This document shows, one piece after another, positions 8,041-10,989 of a stretch of DNA of 10,989 nucleotides (position 1 is the stretch's first letter; every line of letters begins with the position of its first letter). The notes under the pieces were generated by a model, which was not told where the DNA came from, ran no database searches, and saw only the letters and a program-made list of their open reading frames with translations. This stretch comes from Lentimicrobium sp. (GTDB lineage: Bacteria; Bacteroidota; Bacteroidia; Bacteroidales; Lentimicrobiaceae), in assembly GCA_013336205.1 (NCBI GenBank), contig JAAXUD010000046.1, positions 1 to 10,989 on the forward strand. Direction: 5' to 3'. Made by a program: the position numbers and the translations under genes.

Positions 8041-8605
8041 AGGCAACAAATCCGGGCATGGCAATCAGCTTTTCCTTCACCAGTTGTCGGGCCCGCATAA
8101 ACTGCGTTTTTGAAGTTGATTCCGATATTCTCAATATTTCTGCAATTTCTGTATGGTCATAACCTTCGATCAGGTATAGTGAGAATATGACTCTGGCGCC
8201 TTCAGGCAGGAGTTCCATGGCCTTTTTTACTCTTTCTACACTCAACCGGAGGTCTTCTTCGTCCGGGCCTTCCTTTTCATCAGCAATACTTAAGGTTTCG
8301 GGCAATTCATCGCTCACCCATACAATTCTTCTTTTCTCCAGTTCATTGATGCATCGGTTTACCATGATCCGCTTAAGCCAGGCGCCGAATGTTGATTCCC
8401 CCCTGAAAGAATCCAACCGGCGGAATGCTTCCACAAAACCCTCCTGCAGCATATCTTTAGCTTCCTCTGCGTCGCCCATCATACGCACACAAATATTGTA
8501 CATGGCTTTTGAAAATGAGTTATAAAGCTCATTGTAAGCCTTGCGGTTTCCGGCTTTGCAGGCCTCTACCAATTGCCAGTGTATGTTGTTCTTTTGCTGA
8601 TTCAA
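8039..8605 (-). CDS. ECF-family RNA polymerase sigma factor (sigma-70 group)
   Basis: This 188-residue protein has the two-domain ECF plan. Region 2 spans ~22-92, with NELYNSFSKAMYNICVRMMG, then EEAKDMLQEGFVEAF and the promoter-melting/-10 segment FGAWLKRIMVNRCINELEKR. An acidic linker (~98-122) follows. Region 4 spans ~124-178, with LLPEGARVIFSLYLIEGYDH and the helix-turn-helix HTEIAEILRISESTSKTQFM. It directs core RNA polymerase to a specific promoter set. The start is TTG at 8603-8605: no in-frame ATG lies between it and an upstream in-frame stop, and the next in-frame ATG (residue 35) would remove part of region 2. It is the first gene of a minus-strand operon with the putative anti-sigma and DUF4097-like genes, and diverges from the T9SS substrate gene. 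Its regulon is not visible here, although autoregulation is common for this family. Confidence 0.93.
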   Translation of the reverse strand: MNQQKNNIHWQLVEACKAGNRKAYNELYNSFSKAMYNICVRMMGDAEEAKDMLQEGFVEAFRRLDSFRGESTFGAWLKRIMVNRCINELEKRRIVWVSDELPETLSIADEKEGPDEEDLRLSVERVKKAMELLPEGARVIFSLYLIEGYDHTEIAEILRISESTSKTQFMRARQLVKEKLIAMPGFVA

Positions 8606-8956
8606 GCTGCCGGCCCGGGTTATTTTTTACTTAATGACAGAATAATAATTGAAGGGTTGGAATTGAGGAATAAAAATATGCATTTTGATAAGAATGGCTG
8701 AGGAAATTGAATGAAGTTGTTTGGAAATTCAGTATAATTCAACTATTGACAGACGAAATCACGATCAATTTTAAATGGAAAGCTAATCCTGTTTAAAACG
8801 GGATGTTTAGCGTTGGTGACTTTTTCCGGATAAAACTGTGATTTAGTCTTATATGTTAAATACTTGTTAATGCTGGCGGTTGCTGCAACTTTAAAGGTTT
8901 TTGGATGAACTAATCATAAAATATTCTGTTTAATACAATAACCTAAAATTTAAACA
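8606..8956. other. Divergent intergenic regulatory region
   Basis: These 351 A/T-rich bases separate the sigma factor (minus) from the T9SS substrate (plus) and must carry promoters for both. I saw no gene in it. I looked for the Bacteroidota housekeeping promoter (TTG about 19-20 nt before TAnnTTTG) on both strands and found no convincing match. The only structure I can point to is the imperfect palindrome at 8786-8804. Confidence 0.6.
8786..8804. promoter_or_regulatory. Imperfect 19-bp palindrome, candidate operator
   Basis: The sequence ATCCTGTTTAAAACGGGAT is symmetrical at all arm positions except one mismatched pair (8790/8800). The loop would be a single base, so it cannot fold as an RNA hairpin; it suits a dimeric DNA-binding protein better. 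It lies about 180 nt upstream of the sigma factor start and 150 nt upstream of the T9SS substrate start. No cognate regulator other than the sigma factor is encoded in the window. Confidence 0.3.
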
Positions 8957-10756
8957 ATGAAACAGCTATACTTCTCCTTCTCAGGATTAAAAAAGAAAGT
9001 AGCCGCAGGAATCATTATGCTGGCCGGTCTTGTTCCCTTCAGCGGCCAAGCACAGTCTATCACCCTCCTGTCTCCGAATGGCGGAGAAACCTGGATTTAT
9101 TATACCCTCAAGGAGGTCAGCTGGTCCGGAGATAGTTTAAGCAGTATGTTAAGGCTTGAATTTTCGCCGGACGGAGGAATCAACTGGAGTTACCTTGCTG
9201 AAATACCTTCAGGACCAGACGGCGGCATCTTCCCGGTTGGTGTGCCCAATTATAGCAGTACGAATGCGTTGCTGAGAATTACCGACTTCAGCAACCCCTC
9301 AGTAAGCGATGTCAGCGATGCACCTTTTACCGTTATTGTCCCGCCACTCAGTATTTATCAACCAGCTACCGGATCAGTCGTTTTTGCCAACACACTTACT
9401 TATGTGAACTGGCTCGTATACGCACCAGACATCAGCCTGCTCAATGCAGATATATCGACGGACAACGGGCTGACTTATATGCCTGTGGCTCAAAACCTTA
9501 ATGCACTGATCGGGTATACATATCTTGAAATATCTGACACACCGGCGGAAGAATGTGTTCTCAGGCTATCCAATGCCATGGATCCTTCTGAGTTTGTACT
9601 GAGCACTCCTTTTACCATCAGCGCAGTACCTGTATATAACCTGACTTCTCCTGCCGGTGGAGAAATCGTCAATACCTTCAGCCCTTTCACCATTACCTGG
9701 ACTGTTGAAAATCCTTATTCACCCGTCAATTACCTTGAATTCTCCAGTAATAACGGAGAAACCTGGGAAGTCATTGCCAATGGCAGCAGCCAGGGTAATT
9801 CCGGGAGTGTTGAATGGATCACCCCCAATGTGGATTCAGAGGAATGCCGCATCCGGATTACAGATTCCTACGCACTTTCATCCAATACTGTAAGCGAAGC
9901 CTTTACGATTATGCCATTCCCTGAAACTCCTGTCTGTATGGTAACGGTTGACAGCCTGACCAACCAGAATGTCATCATCTGGGAAAAACCGGTTTCAGAC
10001 CTTATTGCAGACTTTCTGATCTATAAGGAAACCGACGAAGCAAATATCTATGAAGTCATTGATACGGTGAGTTATCAGGATGAACCTATGGTCACTGATT
10101 TTGGCTCCAATCCTTCCATGAGGCCGTACCGTTATAAAATAGGATTCAGGGACAGCGAAAGCAGGGTATTCCCGGCAGGAGATTACCACCAGACCATTCA
10201 CCTTACGATCAATCAGGGCGTGGGAGGAAACTGGAACCTGATCTGGACACCTTACACAGGACTCGACTACAATTCGTATAAAATAATGCGCAGATCTGGC
10301 GATGGCGCTTTTGAGCAGATTGCCACCGTTTCGGCAAGCTTCAGCTCTTTTACCGATTTCGATGCCCCTGCAGGCGATATAGCCTATATGGTTAAAATCG
10401 AGAATCCGGATGGTTGCAATACTGGTCTGCGCAATGCTGTTTACACCGATGTGTATTCAAATCAGGCCTCAGCAAGTCAGGTATCAGTGGGTGAGTTCAG
10501 TAAATCCGACTTCACCGTTTATCCGATTCCGGCAAACGACCTGATCAACATTCAATTCGAAGACAATGCCAGAGGAACCATCAAACTTACCATCGCCGAT
10601 GTTACCGGCCGGATCATTCATTCAGAAGATTACAGTGATATTCGCCAGGGACAGGTGAAAACAGTCGACAGCTCGGACTTTAATGAAGGCATGTATCTGT
10701 TGAATGTAATTTCATCCGACAACAGGATTACAAAGAAAATTGTGGTACGGCATTAA
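8957..10756 (+). CDS. Secreted protein with three Ig-like repeats, FN3-like modules and T9SS C-terminal sorting domain
   Basis: This 599-residue protein is complete. A Sec signal peptide (residues ~1-33, hydrophobic core AAGIIMLAGLVPFSGQAQ) is followed by three tandem repeats of ~95 residues: 34-128 (SPNGGETW, then VSW, SPDGGINW, LLRITD), 130-225 and 226-322 (SPAGGEIV, ITW, SSNNGETW, CRIRITD). The repeat pattern resembles Kre9/KNH-type Ig-like domains common in large Bacteroidota exoproteins; repeat 2 is the most degenerate. Residues ~323-495 look like two FN3-like beta-sandwiches. The C-terminus (519-599) is a type A T9SS sorting domain: VYPIPANDLINIQF, ADVTGRIIHSE, GMYLLNV and terminal KKIVVRH. 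The protein should cross the outer membrane through T9SS, with the sorting domain removed and the mature part attached to the surface or released. No enzymatic motif is seen, so an adhesive or structural role is inferred. The ATG at 8957 has an A/T-rich leader without Shine-Dalgarno. It appears monocistronic. Confidence 0.9.
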   Translation: MKQLYFSFSGLKKKVAAGIIMLAGLVPFSGQAQSITLLSPNGGETWIYYTLKEVSWSGDSLSSMLRLEFSPDGGINWSYLAEIPSGPDGGIFPVGVPNYSSTNALLRITDFSNPSVSDVSDAPFTVIVPPLSIYQPATGSVVFANTLTYVNWLVYAPDISLLNADISTDNGLTYMPVAQNLNALIGYTYLEISDTPAEECVLRLSNAMDPSEFVLSTPFTISAVPVYNLTSPAGGEIVNTFSPFTITWTVENPYSPVNYLEFSSNNGETWEVIANGSSQGNSGSVEWITPNVDSEECRIRITDSYALSSNTVSEAFTIMPFPETPVCMVTVDSLTNQNVIIWEKPVSDLIADFLIYKETDEANIYEVIDTVSYQDEPMVTDFGSNPSMRPYRYKIGFRDSESRVFPAGDYHQTIHLTINQGVGGNWNLIWTPYTGLDYNSYKIMRRSGDGAFEQIATVSASFSSFTDFDAPAGDIAYMVKIENPDGCNTGLRNAVYTDVYSNQASASQVSVGEFSKSDFTVYPIPANDLINIQFEDNARGTIKLTIADVTGRIIHSEDYSDIRQGQVKTVDSSDFNEGMYLLNVISSDNRITKKIVVRH

Positions 10757-10807
10757 ATACTGACCGGGGTATCCGACTGGCATTGAACAAAACGGATCTA
10801 TGAGATT

Positions 10808-10853
10808 GCAAACGGACAATCAAAGCCATGACGCGATTGTCTGTTTGCTTTTT
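10808..10853 (+). terminator. Intrinsic terminator downstream of the T9SS substrate gene
   Basis: The arms GCAAACGGACAATC (10808-10821) and GATTGTCTGTTTGC (10835-10848) form a 14-bp stem with a single G-U wobble and a 13-nt loop, followed directly by five T residues (10849-10853). It lies 51 nt after the stop codon at 10756 and should end that transcript. The rest of the spacer to the right edge is A/T-rich, with no other structure that I can support. Confidence 0.88.
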
Positions 10854-10959
10854 CAGGCATTTACCGGAATCGGGTATCGTTTATTGAAAACTTAAGCGAT
10901 AAGGAGGTTTCAATTGCCAGTAATTTTATTATTATATTATACATCATAACAAACCACTA

Positions 10960-10989
10960 ATGCACTTTGAACTTTTCTCTGATTTATTT
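10960..10989 (+). CDS. Possible start of the next gene, truncated by the window end
   Basis: An ATG at 10960 opens a frame of ten codons (MHFELFSDLF) to the window edge. It is preceded by an A-rich leader without a Shine-Dalgarno sequence, as for other genes here, and lies ~107 nt beyond the terminator. Ten codons are too few to identify a product or to exclude chance. Confidence 0.25.
   Translation, partial: MHFELFSDLF

Noticed and set aside
8901..8927. Sigma-70-like pair TTGGAT / TATTCT upstream of the T9SS substrate gene
   Set aside because: The spacing is about 15 nt and neither box matches the Bacteroidota consensus, so it is no better than chance in A/T-rich DNA.
10901..10949. AAGGAGG followed 6 nt later by TTG and an 11-codon hydrophobic frame (MPVILLLYYTS)
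   Set aside because: The ribosome-binding site looks perfect, but the frame is only 11 codons, starts with TTG and lies in A/T-rich sequence where such runs occur by chance.

Overview
The window looks like chromosomal DNA of a Bacteroidota bacterium. The secreted protein at 8957-10756 ends in a type IX secretion (T9SS) C-terminal sorting domain. Most starts sit behind A/T-rich leaders without a Shine-Dalgarno sequence. The gene families (WD40-like propeller plus caspase proteins, an ECF sigma/anti-sigma/DUF4097-like set) are typical of that phylum. No tRNA, rRNA, insertion sequence, integrase or CRISPR array was seen.

Layout. (1) Positions 3-6234, plus strand: two tandem paralogues of a large protein made of an N-terminal beta-propeller, an Ig-like beta-sandwich and a C-terminal caspase-like (C14) protease domain. 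The first is cut by the left edge of the window; the second is complete and starts with a Sec signal peptide. The last ~115 residues are almost identical between the two, while the propellers have diverged widely. (2) Positions 6308-8605, minus strand, convergent with the caspase pair: an operon transcribed as ECF sigma factor, then a single-pass membrane protein in the anti-sigma position, then an exported DUF4097-like beta-repeat protein. (3) Positions 8606-8956: a 351-bp divergent intergenic region with an imperfect 19-bp palindrome. (4) Positions 8957-10756, plus strand: a T9SS substrate with three tandem Ig-like repeats and two FN3-like modules, followed by a strong intrinsic terminator at 10808-10853. 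(5) The right edge may hold the first codons of another gene.

How they may work together. The sigma/anti-sigma pair is a plausible envelope-sensing switch, and the DUF4097-like protein is its likely co-transcribed partner. The caspase pair appears to be a separate envelope-located protease operon; nothing in the sequence ties it directly to the sigma factor. The most unusual feature is the tandem duplication of exported propeller-caspases with catalytic residues intact in both copies and a nearly frozen C-terminal half-domain. Functions beyond the domain level are inference.
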